From positions 124,001-188,000 of the forward strand of contig JAQFVV010000021.1 in assembly GCA_028023455.1 (NCBI GenBank): a stretch of 64,000 nt of DNA. Direction: 5' to 3'. This document shows positions 1 through 11,319 of this stretch, in pieces. This DNA is from Epiperipatus broadwayi (lineage: Eukaryota > Onychophora > Udeonychophora > Euonychophora > Peripatidae). Both the position numbers and the translations under genes were made by a program. Positions within the stretch are counted from its first letter, which is position 1. Every line of letters begins with the position of its first letter. A model generated the notes under the pieces. The model ran no database searches. It saw only the letters and a list, made by a program, of their open reading frames with translations, and had not been told where the DNA came from.

Positions 1-129
1 ACTGTTACAACAAATGTGTTTAAAATCCACAATAAAAATGAACAGAGTTCAATACAAACTCCATCTAGAACATGAAAACCTGATTGTTATGAAATATTTA
101 TGTGATGTGATGTGATGCACTGCGACTTC

Positions 130-580
130 TCATATGGATGTAATCAGAATTCTCTCAGCCAATCTGTCTAGAGAAACCTGTTAACCACCTTTACCTTCCC
201 TCTCCATTCTCACTTTAAGTTGTCCCATAATCTGCTCCATCCCATTTCCACAACATAATCATTGACAACTCCATGACCATCATATCTAAATCCCCTTTAT
301 CTTTTCCCAAACCCAGCATAAAAACCAATAACTCACTTTCTGTATAATCACTTTGTTCATATTTATTCTTCCATAACTTCGTTATTTGTACCCGTTATGC
401 TTTCAAGCATTTACATTGAATTAACAGATGCCTAATATTTTCTATGTCTTCCTTACACAACTTACAGACTAAATCAGCCACATTTTCCCATTTACATGTA
501 TATTCCCTTGTTGCTAAAGATCCCATTCGACCCTTAAACATTAAACTACTTTCCTTGCTATTATCATAAATAACTCACAC
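130..580 (-). pseudogene. C-terminal end of a non-LTR (LINE) retrotransposon, degraded
   Basis: Translating the minus strand gives a frame with few breaks. It contains KGRMGSLATREYTCKWENV, then a CKLC-x8-H-x4-C pattern (CKLCKEDIENIRHLLIQC), and then KLWKNKYEQ...FMLGLGKDK and MLWKWDGADYG. A CCHC-like knuckle after a short basic segment is typical of the region downstream of RT in many LINE proteins, where the knuckle sits in the nascent-ORF tail. At least two stop codons interrupt the frame (one after the LIQC segment and one near the end), so this copy cannot make protein. A second copy of the same 3' end lies at 39,110-39,560 in the same orientation, which confirms a dispersed family. RT and endonuclease domains are not in this window. 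The LINE clade is uncertain. Confidence 0.65.
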
Positions 581-2246
581 CGAATGTTCGGTTTACTTAT
601 ATATATATATATATATAAACATAAACTCTTTTTACTCTCCATACTAGTTCTCCATCTCTCCACTCCCTATTCTTTATTAATGCATCTATTCTTTTATCCC
701 ATTCCTTACAACTGTAACACTCAACAATCCTCCTAACACAATCATTTAGAAAATCCATTTATAATATGGCTCCACCTGTCTGAAGTTAAAATGTGGGTAC
801 ATAAATGTAATCCAATCTTTATGTAAAAATAATTTCTTCTCAACCATATCTTAGACTTAAAATAACCAGTTTATTTATTTTATGAACAATAATGATTTAC
901 TAAACTTTAAAAAAAAAACTCAAATAACCACAAGCCAGTAATATTCGTAAATATTAGTCAATTTAAAATTTAATTTATGTGATTTTATGTATTTATTTTG
1001 TTTTAATACTTATGCTTAATAATACTGTGTTTAGTTTTTATATTTGACATGTATATCATGGTGTACCTCTAAATATTTAAAGATGGAGATTCTACTTAAA
1101 ATTTTTCTTATCTTTGACAAATTTATTGTAAAATTTAGTGTGTATAATTGTTTACCAATCCTGCATCACAGATCTTTCTTTCTCTTAAAGAATTTTAAAA
1201 TAAAAAAAGTTTAATTTGTTGTTGTTTTTAAATTAATTGATATTTAGTTAACAAAATCCATATTTCTGAAGGTATTTGAATTTAAGTTCTGTGAATAATA
1301 TATAAATTTTGTTATGTGCAGGTCAGTGGCAATGTGTGCATATACATATTAGTTTAATAAGTGGATTTTATTTTGCTCAGAACCTTTAATTAGGCAGGTT
1401 ATTAGTTTATATGTTTAACATATTATCTGAAATTAGAAGTTAGAATATATATATATGTGTGTGTGTGCATTTATCTAGCAAACCTGTAGATATTTTTTCC
1501 ACTGTACTCAACTTTTATATATATATTGTTTTTCGTTCTGTGATAGATATAACTACCTGCTTAAGTTTGATTTTGTGTGTAATTATTCACAGATGACACT
1601 AATTTTCTCCGAATATCTCCCCATTAATTTGATTTTAATTTTACTTAGAGATATTGAGTTTTATTATGTGGTTTTACTTCTAATGCAACATAGAATCAAA
1701 TACATATTGTATGAGGCTGATTTTGTAATCAGTTTCACATTGTGAATGTTTAAATTTAATGTATTGTTTATTTTTGAAGTATGAGAGAAATGTGTGTATA
1801 TGTAGTGGATAGTGTTTATTGATATTATGGGTGGGTAATTCTTTCTTCATATATGTGTGTGTATATGTAATGTGTTTATACAAATATATAGGCAGCCTTC
1901 TTATAAAGAGAAATTGTTTTTTTAAATAAAATTTAATATAATTTTATAATAAAATATTTATTTCATAATATTGATTTTAGAATTCTCAGTGCAGTTTTAC
2001 TTAATAAAAAATGAATAATGAAAAACAAAATTGTTATAAACTCAAAACTGAGAACATTTTTATAGACATTTGGGATGAGAAAAAATAGGAAAAAAAAATC
2101 TTTTTAATATATTTTTAACAAAAAAAAAATTTAACATAAAAGTTTAAATAGAAAAAAAAGCCTTATTAAAAAGAATTATTTAACATATATATATATATTG
2201 GTTATAAAATTTGAGAAAGCATGATACTAACAGCCAATACATTCAA
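581..2246. other. AT-rich intergenic DNA, no gene recognised
   Basis: This stretch holds short TA and TG/CA microsatellites (near 600, 1,450 and 1,860) and poly-A/poly-T tracts. The only open frame of note, near 1,680-1,883 on the minus strand, has no recognisable motif and biased composition. I see nothing functional. Confidence 0.6.
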
Positions 2247-2340
2247 CTTGTAAAAATATCATCGCTGGTTCAAGACTATAATCTTCAAGCAGCTTGTTGT
2301 AAAAATATCATCGCTGGTTCAAGACTTTAATCTCCAAGTA
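2247..2340. repeat. Two-copy tandem duplication, about 46 bp
   Basis: The unit containing atatcatcgctggttcaaga occurs twice in tandem with few differences (agactata versus agacttta). No function is inferred. Confidence 0.8.
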
Positions 2341-2685
2341 ACCTCTTTTAAATATCTACAGATTATCTGAAGAAATATTAAAGATTTTTGAAATATATCT
2401 ATAATATCTTCAAACCACACAGCCTACATTTATAGAAATATAAAAATTAAACTTTTCCTTTCTTATAAAATTATCAAGGGTTGATGTTTATTTAGTTAAA
2501 AATTATCTTTTTATAATGTTTAAAAAAACAAACTGGAAGTTAGCTTTACAATTGTTCATTTTAAGCTATTGATAATGTTATGCATAATCTTTACAGAAAA
2601 TGTTTTGGATTTTGAATAGATAATTCAAATATTTCAAATGAGTTTTCTGTAAAAAATATATTAAAAATTAAACATGGGTATGACA

Positions 2686-3008
2686 AGAATCTCGGTCTCA
2701 GAGTGGCCTTTGAGCATTCCATCATCAGATTTTCATTTGGATGGACGGTTGAAGAGTTGGAGTGTGGATTGGATTGAAGCCTGTCCATTGAAGTGTGAGA
2801 ACTGACTATCTTAATATATATCTGAGCACTTATGGCATATATGTGTAGAGATGGTAATCTGGACCAACTGATGATTGCTGGTTTAGCATGAAATACGTAT
2901 ATTGGTGATTATTTATCTTTTCGACATATATGTGTTCAAGTGTATCAGTGCTATGAAATAGAGTAGAGAGTGGTGGGTCATGTGAAAGTCTGTGCTCATA
3001 TACCCTAT
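2686..3008 (+). mobile_element. HHR family-2 repeat (hammerhead plus tRNA-like end), plus-strand copy
   Basis: About 320 bp shared with 28,857-29,587, 21,680-22,025 and 60,180-60,500. Order on the plus strand: a 5' body with gtggcctttgagcattcc and tgaagcctgtccatt, then a hammerhead core (2,863-2,906), then a segment with gattatttatctttt, and finally a degraded tRNA-like end finishing in tataccctata. In other copies that end carries a Pol III B-box (gttcaaatccc). The order HHR then tRNA-like module is conserved between copies. The element makes no protein. It is best described as a non-autonomous SINE-like or retrozyme-like element. Confidence 0.65.
2863..2906 (+). ncRNA. Hammerhead ribozyme, family 2 (slightly decayed)
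   Basis: The arrangement is ACCAA - CUGAUGA - stem II (UUGCU/AGCAU around loop GGUUU) - GAA - AUA-CG-UAU - A - UUGGU. Stem I (ACCAA with UUGGU) is perfectly Watson-Crick and the CUGAUGA and GAA cores are intact. Stem III is three base pairs with a two-base loop, and the predicted cleavage site is after the A preceding UUGGU. The innermost stem II pair is U-U here but G-C in the 28,964 copy, so activity may be reduced. Confidence 0.6.
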
Positions 3009-4956
3009 ATATTAAAAATTAAAATAATCATTATGAATATAAATATGAAGGAAAGTTATCAAATGAGTTATAAAAGACTATAATATGTCTATTATCTAGA
3101 TTAGGTGTGGGCAAGATATTGATTATGGTTGATCAATAGTCTGTCAAGGCATTTTGGAAGGATTGCCTAATTTTTTAAAAAATGCAGTAATAACCGATAC
3201 TGCATTGCACTAGAGTAGATAGCTATACATAAAACACATTTTTCACATTATATAAACATTACAACTAAGAATTGACTCTTTATAATCATTGCAACTGAGT
3301 ATAATCTTGTACTTAATGATAAATGGATCAAATGAGATACATGCCATTGTAAATGCACAATGATGTGTACTTCGATTACAAATTCATCAGCTCAAATACA
3401 TTCACTGTACAATGTAAATATGCAACTGTTGCATTCCATATATTTGGGCAGTTGAAAACTGATAATTGTAATTATGTTGTGATCGGTATAAATAATTTAT
3501 TGTGAAAAATTAGTATTTTATTATATTTTGAAAGTGGGTTGTAAAGCCTGAAACAATTGCAAAAAAAGATATACAATTTTAGTGCAGAATGAGAACAATT
3601 TTCTTTCACAGTGATGAGTACAGAATGTGTGTGTTATATATTTTATGTAATCATGTCACTGCCAAAAAAAGGAAACATTGAAAAAAAATCGTGTATAGTA
3701 ATATATAAGTGGTGTGCTGCTACAGATATAGTTGAAACTTGGGTATTATTTGTACCTTTTTAATAGCCAATTTAATATTAACCAAACTTATCAACTATAG
3801 AATATTGGTCAATTTGATTTTAGTATATCTTTGACAAAAAAAAATATTAAATAATTTTGAATGATTAGCTTTTACTATTTACGGGAGTGGTATTATGCAT
3901 ACACTGCTCACAACTGAAGATGAGACAGTTATTCCTCTTCTTTTCAAAAAGTTATATCCAACATCAATTTTTAAGAAATAAAAAAACTTGAAAGTTGAAA
4001 CTATTAAATGTGTTTTACATGTAAAAATAAGTTGTAATCAAGCACTGCTAATGATTCTCAAAAATGATTAATTTATATTTAAGTGTGTCACTTAAGAGCC
4101 TGTAGTGTGCACTCACTGAGTTTTGTGTTCTGAATCATTTGATGTAGTGGTAGAGTCACAGAGTCCAAAGCTATGGTCAATGGCAGATTTTTTACCCCTG
4201 ATGTTTAATCTGCTTTTGAACCCCTGGTCAATAATGCTATTTTTTAGTAGGTTCTGGCTCTGCATATAGAGATACCAATAAAATAAGTTTATTTTTATAT
4301 TTTTATTATATACTCATTAATAAAAAATGTGTTTATTTTTTTTTATATAGCAACAGAAGTTCAAAACAATAATAAATATTATGCTTACTTGATATTTCTA
4401 TTTATTTGACATTTTTACAAAATACATCATAATTATGATTGCTTTCAATTATAATCAATAGGTGCTGGGTATGCTGCAATGCAGCCATAATGAAGCTGAT
4501 AAAAGGAATGATACAATGGCTGAGCACTTTTGAGAATTTACTGTGTTCTTATAATCATACCAAGATCAGAATATAAAAAAAGAAAATGGAAGTATATGCA
4601 TATCTGGTTGATGGTATTTCAATTTATGTAAATTAGAGTGTCTATTTTTTGGAGTGGGGGGAAGCATGACTCTTTACAATTTATAGCATTAGTGTTGTTG
4701 GTTACATACCAAGCCATTCTAGTTTTACACTTCAATTCATTTATTTCAATGTATTGTATTACACAAGTAGGATTATATGGTTGTGCTGATGCCTTCTGGT
4801 GTTCTAGAAAGACAAAGTTATATTCTGGCTTGTCAGTTGCTCTTTTATATAAATATTGAATTTGTGATAGATGTGCAGATATGAATGCTTAAAATTCTTC
4901 ATAATATTTAGATTGATATCCATTTTGGGGGCATTTAATTTTATACATGGTATTAA
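3009..4956. other. AT-rich intergenic DNA, no gene recognised
   Basis: No protein motif, tRNA or transposon end that I can support. A short frame at 4,638-4,859 has no domain signature. A somewhat less AT-rich patch near 4,090-4,290 may be an unrecognised old repeat. Confidence 0.5.
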
Positions 4957-5150
4957 ACTACTAAACATCACATGATCACCATCTCATACTAGCACTCACT
5001 GATGATGGCCACAAGCCAGAAACTAGTCTGGGGATATTGGATGAGTAGGCACTAGATAGGGATTTTATGCACAAGCCTTCTGGCATCTATTGATTACTCT
5101 GGTTAGCACAGGGTGGCACTACTGTATGGAGAGTTTTGCCTTTGTTTATA
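4957..5150. mobile_element. HHR family-1 fragment with an inversion junction
   Basis: Positions 4,957-4,991 match the family-1 segment cacatgatca..catactagca in minus orientation. From about 4,992 the sequence switches to family 1 in plus orientation (tgatgatggccacaagccag, then gattttatgcacaagcc, ending at the ggagagttttgc motif). The switch point removes the outer half of ribozyme stem I. A degraded RTE 3' end in minus orientation begins about 35 bp downstream. Confidence 0.7.
4993..5042 (+). ncRNA. Hammerhead ribozyme, family 1, 5' stem truncated
   Basis: CUGAUGA, stem II UGGC-CACAA-GCCA, GAA, AC-UA-GU and C (cleavage nucleotide) are all intact, followed by UGGGGAUAUUGGAU. The 5' strand of stem I is replaced at the inversion junction (GCACUCA), leaving only about four pairs and no outer AUCCA/UGGAU helix, so cleavage is doubtful. 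Confidence 0.55.
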
Positions 5151-5184
5151 CATGGTACTTGGAGGTGAGAACAGGTTCAAATTT

Positions 5185-5480
5185 ATTATCAATCTTTTAT
5201 AGGATGAAGGCCTCTAAATTTTATCGGTTGCAGTCTCCTCATCACACAAACTTTTTTTATTTTATCCATTTGTTTTACACGTTCTCTTTCTAGATATTTT
5301 ATTATTTCTTGGGATCGCGTTTAACATTGCATATGTTCATTAATATCATCTTTCCTTCTAGTAATGTCCAGCCCAGCCCCATTTCAGTTTCTTAATTCTT
5401 TCAATAATATCAATAATATCTGTTTGATTATCCCCCCATGCCTTTCTTTTCTTGCCCTATTTTTTATACCTAGTGTATTT
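5185..5480 (-). pseudogene. 3' end (C-terminal tail) of an RTE-type LINE, degraded
   Basis: The minus strand gives KAWGDNQTDIIDIIERIKK followed by LKWGWAGH. The LKW-x-WAGH block is the usual C-terminal signature of RTE-clade RT proteins, just after the RT domain. Beyond it the frame breaks into stops. Only the tail is present, as expected for a 5'-truncated LINE insertion. Two other RTE copies occur in this window (53.3-54.9 and 60.8-64.0 kb). A family-1 HHR fragment lies immediately beside it. Confidence 0.65.
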
Positions 5481-7384
5481 ATATTTTTTTTTTATAAATG
5501 CATTATAAGAAAAATATTTTAAAAAGTAATATGTTACCAATGATTTTGGCAAGATACTTTTAAGAATTGTAAAACCTACAAACGCGTCATTGTATTTTAC
5601 AATGTAAATTAGACGAAAAAAAAATATTAAATAAGTATTATTTTTAAAAGTATATATCTATTTTTTATTTAAAACTTTTAATCATAAAAAGTTTTATTTT
5701 TTTTCCAGGGCCATTAACCTTTATTTAATATTCTGATTGCTTAATTAAAAAAAAAAAAGTTTTAAAACATTTGACTGAAGACTTTTTCTATTTTTTATTT
5801 ATTTTTGTTTTAGTTTAGAAGTTTCTTTCAATTCATTCTTTAAAAATGACATTTCCACGATTTTAGTTTTTTCAATTTCGACACTGATCGTAGCTTACAT
5901 GTTCTTTCAATTTGCTCCTATACAAACTTGACATCTTTAAAGGCTGGGAATGAAAGAATGAGAAGTCCTGGTTTCCTCTGGCACGATGTTGCAAACTTTC
6001 TTGGTATATCTTTTAACAAAGATAAATATTTACTACTTCTCATTAAATAGAACTAACTAATTTAATATTTGAAATATTTTCTTTTACTGCACTGAAATTG
6101 TATTTTTTAAAAGATAATTAAAATTGCTGAATTATAATTAGTAAATGACATTAAATAATATTTAAGAAATATTTTTAAACAATAGGGGGGAATATAAATA
6201 GTCAAAATAAGAGTCATATATCACATGACCCTATGTCTTAAGCTTGTAAGTTATAAACAATGAAGATTGCCAATTCCTCTACAAGCTTTATGATAAATGC
6301 TTAGCCAGAGCCAGCAGTTAAAATATCTCTGTCAGGAACCCCTTCCCAAACACCTGACTATGGTTTCGTGCTTTGGCACTCCTCAGAGAGGTGTCAGGTT
6401 CAGACACTAGATCTAAAAATACCAACCCAAAGCCAAGCACTTATCTACAAGTTATCTATTGAGTGGAAAATCTGAAATTTTCAGACATCTACATGTCTTC
6501 AAACCCAGCTATCCCACTCAAATAGCTATATGGGGCTGATAGATCTTCAGCCATGACATTTTTAAAATATAATTTGCATTTGTATGATTATGTAAAAATA
6601 TTTCTAATTAATATAAAATTATTTTAAAAAGTATCATTTTCTAATCACATGACTTTTTCAATTTGATCTCTTTTCATCTTACTCTAAAGCTATTTATTAT
6701 AAGCAATAATAAAAAATAATAGAATCGAATAGCTTTATTGCTCAGGAGTTCATCAGAAGATTAAGTGCTACAGGTAACAGAGCTAAACGATGACCCACAG
6801 GCCATGAACCTAGAATCTGATATTCCAACATTGCATTAAACCATCCAGAACAAATAATCAAATGACTTATTTCTCAGGAATTCTTAAAAAGTTTAAGTAT
6901 TGAAACTAATAGAATTGGTGCTTTAATGTATGGATTATGAACTCCATAATTTACTTGAAAACTATATTAAACTATGTAGATTGTACATTTTAATGATCAA
7001 TGGATATTGACAGAACTGTTGCTTCAATCCACAGATTTTGAGCTTCATAGCTATACTAATCCATGTAGGGTGTAAGCATAGATAATCATTTTTCACTAGT
7101 GTTAATGCTATTATATCCATATTCCCAGGCTAGTTAATGTCTTTACCTTTATCCATGGTAATTTAGGGTTCAAAGCTGGAATTAATATACTTAGAAATTT
7201 TGTCAATAGTACAAGTAAGTTGGAATCAAATTCTTATGGTTTCTTTTAAAAATCTAGTTAGCTTTATAGTAAAAAAAAAATTAAAGGTAGTTTCCAGATG
7301 CGTAATTTTAAATTTAAATATAAGTCTTAACTGAGTTACAATGTAAGTCAGAAACTGGTCTAATACAACTACTATATTGTATTT
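5481..7384. other. AT-rich intergenic DNA with possible old repeat debris
   Basis: No coding or RNA gene recognised. A patch at 6,250-6,560 is less AT-rich but shows no motif. Around 7,095-7,145 there are weak echoes of family 1 (atatccatattcccaggcta), too diverged to call firmly. Confidence 0.5.
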
Positions 7385-7488
7385 AAAACAGGTAAAACTC
7401 TCCATACAGTATTGCCACTCAGTGCAAGTCAGAATAATCAATGGATGCAAGAAGGCTTGTGCATAAAATCCCCATCTAGTGCCTACTC

Positions 7489-7547
7489 ATCCAATATTCC
7501 CAGACTAGTTTGTGGCTTCTGACCATTGTCAGTGAGGAGTCATGGAT
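7489..7547 (-). ncRNA. Hammerhead ribozyme, family 1, inactivated copy B
   Basis: Same layout as the intact copies, but the core reads CUGACAA instead of CUGANGA and the stem II 3' flank reads CAAAC instead of GAAAC. Two invariant positions (G8 and G12) are therefore lost and the ribozyme should be dead. Confidence 0.6.
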
Positions 7548-7954
7548 CTGAGAGCACTGCACCTAGATCTTAAAATCTAATGCAACCCTCCAGCAGCTAC
7601 CTTTTATCTCTACTTAACTACAAAACTGTGACTCTTAAATTGAAAACACAATAATATTTTCAATCCAAGCTCATTCTTATATAGTCATATAAGACTGAAC
7701 TCAGTTCAGTACCTGTACATTTTAGTGACTTGGGTTTTATTTTTGGTTCTTTAATAACTATAGCCACCACTATCCTATTAGGCTGGATTGGTTTTAAGCC
7801 AATAAACATCACATGATCCCCATTTCTTATGCTTGCTTATAACTGTTATTAAAACAGGCAAAACTCTCTATGCAGTATTGCCACTCAGTGCAAGCCAGAG
7901 TATTCAATAAATGCTAGAAGGCTTATGCATAAAATTCCCAACTAGTACCTATTC

Positions 7955-8013
7955 ATCCAATATCCCCAGACTAGTTTCTGGCTTGCGGCCTTCATCAGTG
8001 AGGAGCATTGGAT
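7955..8013 (-). ncRNA. Hammerhead ribozyme, family 1, copy C
   Basis: AUCCA, internal loop, stem I UCCUCA/UGGGGA, CUGAUGA, stem II AGGC-CGCAA-GCCA, GAA, AC-UA-GU, C, then UGGAU closing the outer helix. All core nucleotides are present. The base pair of stem II next to the core is an A-A mismatch, so activity may be weak. Confidence 0.65.
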
Positions 8014-8053
8014 GTGAGAGCACTGCACCTAGATCTTAGGATCTAATGCAATT

Positions 8054-8748
8054 TGCATATTTAATAAATGTTAACATTGAGTATCAAAATTATATTCACT
8101 TTTTTGCATAAAGTGCAATCTAAATTACTTACTACTCAAAGGTGAAGTAGAAAACTAGTATTTATTACCTTTTATTTTATATTTTTTTAATTTTAGTGAC
8201 AGTGAATAATATAGTGATTATGTTTTTGTTGCAGCTAAACATTGTTTTTAATCATGCAGTATTTTGGTTATTTGCTGTGATGTAGCTTTGTTTCTATTAA
8301 GCTTAGTTTTTTGCTTTATTGGATATCTTTTCAAAATGCTTTAATCATATTTTTTTATAATTTATCACTTTTTAATCCATGAGGCTTGACTTCCAGAGTA
8401 ACCACTAAACAAATCTGGTTGTGGCAATACTTTTTAATACCTTAAATGCAAATTTTGTTATGAAATTTCCAGAAGTGAAATTTACACATTTAATAAATAT
8501 TATCATTGAGTATCAAAAGTATATTTACATTAAAGATAAGTGTTTATAGTGGAATCTTGGGTATATTATTTCAATACTTCTTTGCCAAACTTCTTTGCCA
8601 AAATCCTCAGCTAGTGTCCAAAAGCTTTACTGAGTTCAATTACTGCATTGTTGGCTTTTATATAATTAATGTTAAAAAATTCAATATAATAAATAAATTA
8701 CATAATATGTATATACTGTAGATAATATATAAGAATAGAGCATACCAA
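8054..8748. other. AT-rich DNA, no gene recognised
   Basis: Includes a 13-bp tandem duplication (cttctttgccaaa twice near 8,578-8,603). The open frame 8,506-8,721 is low complexity without motif. Confidence 0.5.
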
Positions 8749-8862
8749 AGTATGTAGACAATTGTCAACTATAAAGATATGTTACATCAAAAGCCTAGCT
8801 GCACAAAATAATAAATATTGTTAGGACTTGTTATCATAATAGTTGACAATTGTTTACATACT
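8749..8862. repeat. Small inverted-repeat element (MITE-like)
   Basis: A 23-bp arm at 8,749-8,771 (agtatgtagacaattgtcaa...) is matched in inverse at 8,840-8,862 with about one mismatch, around a 68-bp centre. The size and shape suit a small foldback or MITE remnant. The target-site duplication is unclear and the superfamily unknown. Confidence 0.5.
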
Positions 8863-8935
8863 CTGTTAGAATATATATATTTATAATTTAATAATTTTTT
8901 AACAGATGTAATTGTTGAAATATTTTTAAATATGT

Positions 8936-9379
8936 AAAATAAGAAAAGTAGGAAAAGTTGTGAAATTTATTCCTTAAACTTTTATATATTTATTGTAACA
9001 GCTTTGTCTTTATACAAAAGCTAGAGTTACATTTAAAAAACTAATTCTCTTTCAAATGCAAAAAGCATTTACGGTATATAATTTTCACTGGTCACTATCT
9101 ATTAAAATCTGCCTAAAATGTTTCTAAAATAATAATAACAGAAATTTTCATGAATTTAAAAATATTTTAATAATTATATTTATTAAAAAAATTATTAAAA
9201 TTTAACATTTATTTCAAAGAAAGAGTCTATTGTAAAATAAGGAAGGTAGAAAAGTTGTGAGGTTTGTTTCCTCAAACATGTATATATTTATTGTAACAAC
9301 ATTTGTCATTATGTAAAAACTAGAACTGCATTTAGAAGAGAAATCATTTTTTAAATGCGAAAAGTGTTTATTATATATA
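8936..9379. repeat. Diverged direct duplication, about 145 bp units
   Basis: 8,936-9,078 and 9,234-9,379 share the order aaaagttgtga..., tatatttattgtaaca, a poly-A rich middle and aaatgc(a/g)aaaa, at moderate identity. It is an old segmental duplication or two copies of an unknown repeat. Confidence 0.6.
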
Positions 9380-11179
9380 TATACTAAAAAATCATATAAC
9401 ATTAGAATATGAAGAAGAAAACAAATTTATAATAGAATTCTTTCATGGCCATTATTTACACACACACACACACAAAACAAAAATAACCATCCTATAAATC
9501 ACTTTAAAAAATCACCTATCTTTAATGCCAAGATGTTTTCATGATATTGATGGCCTCATATTTATGAAGACCCTTCTTTTATTTTATTTTATTTTTTGTA
9601 AAAAACGCATTGTACAATAATATTTAATGATTTGAATTCAGTTCATGGATATACAAAACTAAATTATAGCTATTTTAACTCTGCTCACATGAACTTCAAC
9701 TCTTTCATTAAAACTTAATTTACTTTGATTCATATAAATTTTATTCAAGTGCAATGAATCTTATATACGACACCAAGAATAGATTTACTATCAACCATGT
9801 TGACTAATATATTGAACCGGATATCTTATCCACTTCAAATGCAACCATCATGAAATCAACCTAACATGTATATTTATAAACATTTTTTTTTAAAAAAAGA
9901 AAATTGTATTTAAAAATTTTGTATTTTTTTTATTAAGAGTACGTGCTATAACCCATACCATACACATGCCATAACACACATACTTGATTATAGATGGAAA
10001 TTGTAAAAAACATTTAAATGAGTTTTGATTGATGTAAGTTTTTTTGTTTTGTTTTGTTTGTTTTAATCTATATTAAAATCAGAAACTCATTTTCTAATTG
10101 ATTAAAATTGATATTTGAAAAGTAAAAACACAATATAAAAAGAGAGCTGGTTAAAACTTTTAATTAAGATCTAATGAAAGATGGGACATTAATACTGGTT
10201 AAAACTTTTAATTAACATCTGGTGGGAGATAACAATTGCATATAAAAGTTCTGTGTTTTTGAATGAGAGGATTATAAATTATGTTTTTTCTAGTTGTGGA
10301 TTGCTGGTGTGAGATATTTTTATATTTGCTAATTATGTAGTAAAGTTAGCTTTGCAAAAATTATTTTTGCTGTGCACTGTGAAGTCAAGACTGCTAAGAG
10401 ATTGAATTTCCAATTACTAATTGCTAATTAAGAACTGCTAAAGAAACTATGCTTAATACTGAGAATTGCTACTATCCAATCATAATGCAGAAACTATCTA
10501 CCTTGATGAACCATATTAAAAGTATGTTATGCTAAATATCTTCCAAGATGGACCCTGGAGTTCCACAATTGTGACATAAGTAACATATCTTAATGCACTA
10601 GTTTTAAACTGATCTTAAAGATTACCTTGGTATTTCCAACCAGATAAATTGTGATTTAACTTTATGAGAAGTTGACCCAAATTATTTCGTCTTTTGGCAA
10701 ATTTACCCCCTAATGAAATTTTTTCATAAGTATTATGTGTTAAAATGCGTGTAAAATGGGTATATTTTAGTGTAATAATTTTTTCCAACAATTGTGTGCA
10801 AAAAAGGCAGGAAATTCAAAATTCCCATTCATACAATAGACATAAGCCCCACCCTGACATGTTCAACCATTGTATGTTGCCAAGGCTGTAAAATGTTTGG
10901 CATTTTATGACATTGTAGTTTCCACTGATGCAAAAACATGTTTATTTGCAAATTTATTATGCTTTTAGATATTTTTTAAAAATAATTTGCTCTATATTTA
11001 TTAGATATCAAGAAATAAAAATTATTAATAACTTATTTTGACTTGAAATACTTTATTTTCAAAAATATAACATTATATTAGCAGCTAAAGTAAATATGGC
11101 CTGAAGCAAATTAGAACAATAGCTTTGATGTAAACAATCTACTTTATATTTACGAGTAAGAAAAATATCGCAATTTTGC
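9380..11179. other. AT-rich DNA, no gene; one 2-copy tandem repeat
   Basis: Near 10,147-10,233 a unit of about 50 bp (ctggttaaaacttttaatta plus flank) occurs twice. A CA run lies at about 9,460. No other structure supported. Confidence 0.5.
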
Positions 11180-11191
11180 AATAAATATTCA
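11180..11191 (+). repeat. Left target-site duplication of the PLE insertion
   Basis: aataaatattca here is repeated exactly at 14,940-14,951, bracketing the composite PLE. The last bases (attca) also belong to the element's own end, so the true duplication may be shorter. Confidence 0.6.
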
Positions 11192-11319
11192 AGCACGAGT
11201 GCGTGTGCGGCGCAACTGTTCCCAAAAGCTATTAATACAAAATAGCTAACTAAAAATAATAAACTAGCTGAGCGCTTTCAAAGGATTTTGCCTTCATAAT
11301 CATAGCTTGCTAATACATT

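Larger units (their letters stand above)
7385..8053 (-). mobile_element. HHR family-1 element with two direct terminal copies (retrozyme-like)
   Basis: A minus-strand unit of 466 bp (7,385-7,850) is followed in direct tandem by a partial second unit (7,851-8,053). Each begins with aaaacagg..aaaactctc and carries a hammerhead, and the HHR-to-HHR spacing is exactly 466 bp. Direct terminal repeats each holding an HHR, around a non-coding centre, is the established architecture of retrozymes and of PLE pseudo-LTRs. RNA cleaved at both sites would be a 466-nt monomer. The upstream HHR (B) is mutated and the downstream one (C) nearly intact. I found no clear target-site duplication. Confidence 0.7.

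Noticed and set aside
7095-7145. Faint family-1 similarity
   Set aside because: Only a few scattered words match; alignment would be needed.
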